Shown in pieces: positions 6,144-6,147 of a DNA stretch of 6,147 nucleotides. A program made the translations under genes and the position numbers. Under the pieces are notes generated by a model that did no database searches, was not told where the DNA came from, and saw only the letters and a program-made list of their open reading frames with translations. Origin of the DNA: Morganella morganii (GTDB lineage: Bacteria; Pseudomonadota; Gammaproteobacteria; Enterobacterales; Enterobacteriaceae); assembly GCF_003996855.1 (NCBI RefSeq), contig NZ_NRQY01000006.1:1-6147 (forward strand), read 5' to 3'. How positions within the stretch are numbered: the stretch's first letter is position 1; each line of letters begins with the position of its first letter.

Positions 6144-6147
6144 AACG

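Noticed and set aside
1..6147. CRISPR array, toxin-antitoxin pair or complete restriction-modification system
   Set aside because: No spaced direct repeats, no small overlapping gene pair of that type, and no restriction or specificity subunit beside the methylase-like gene.

Overview
The window is the tRNA-proximal end of an integrated mobile element, most likely an ICE or genomic island of the SPI-7/PAPI-1-like class that inserts at tRNA-Phe, in an enterobacterial chromosome. The host clue is the tRNA at the right edge (minus strand, 6068-6143). It has a GAA anticodon and an encoded CCA, and it matches the E. coli tRNA-Phe sequence as I remember it. The element clues are a tyrosine-recombinase integrase next to the tRNA 3' end and a TraI-type (MobH-like) relaxase directly upstream of it. 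The species cannot be told from the window.

Layout, left to right. Positions 1-60 hold the possible tail of an upstream gene, followed by a strong intrinsic terminator (59-88). A leader rich in inverted repeats (97-152) precedes a small N6-adenine-type DNA methyltransferase-like gene (151-828), which has its own terminator (854-874). A cargo-like block follows on the opposite strand: a small exported FxLYD-type protein (880-1221) with a good sigma-70-like promoter (1253-1281), then a possible degraded reading frame (1291-1585) that contains a long hairpin (1501-1542). The plus strand resumes with a UvrD-like superfamily 1 helicase (1602-3036) broken by an apparent one-base insertion. It overlaps the relaxase gene traI (3030-4781) by 7 bases. 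After a 63-base gap comes the integrase (4845-5875), also broken by an apparent one-base frameshift, then a terminator (5906-5937), a non-coding stretch rich in small palindromes (5938-6067), and tRNA-Phe.

How it would work: the integrase would recombine the element with the 3' end of tRNA-Phe, the relaxase would process DNA at oriT for conjugative transfer, and the overlapping helicase would plausibly assist DNA processing. The methylase-like gene and the exported protein look like accessory genes. Both the helicase and the integrase carry single-base frameshifts, and a third possible frame on the minus strand does too. The copy is therefore either decaying and immobile or contains sequencing errors. 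I see no convincing entirely new system. The most interesting points are the methylase leader with mutually exclusive hairpins, the relaxase lacking the expected HD-type residues, the 17-bp-stem hairpin upstream of the helicase-relaxase pair, and the split integrase.
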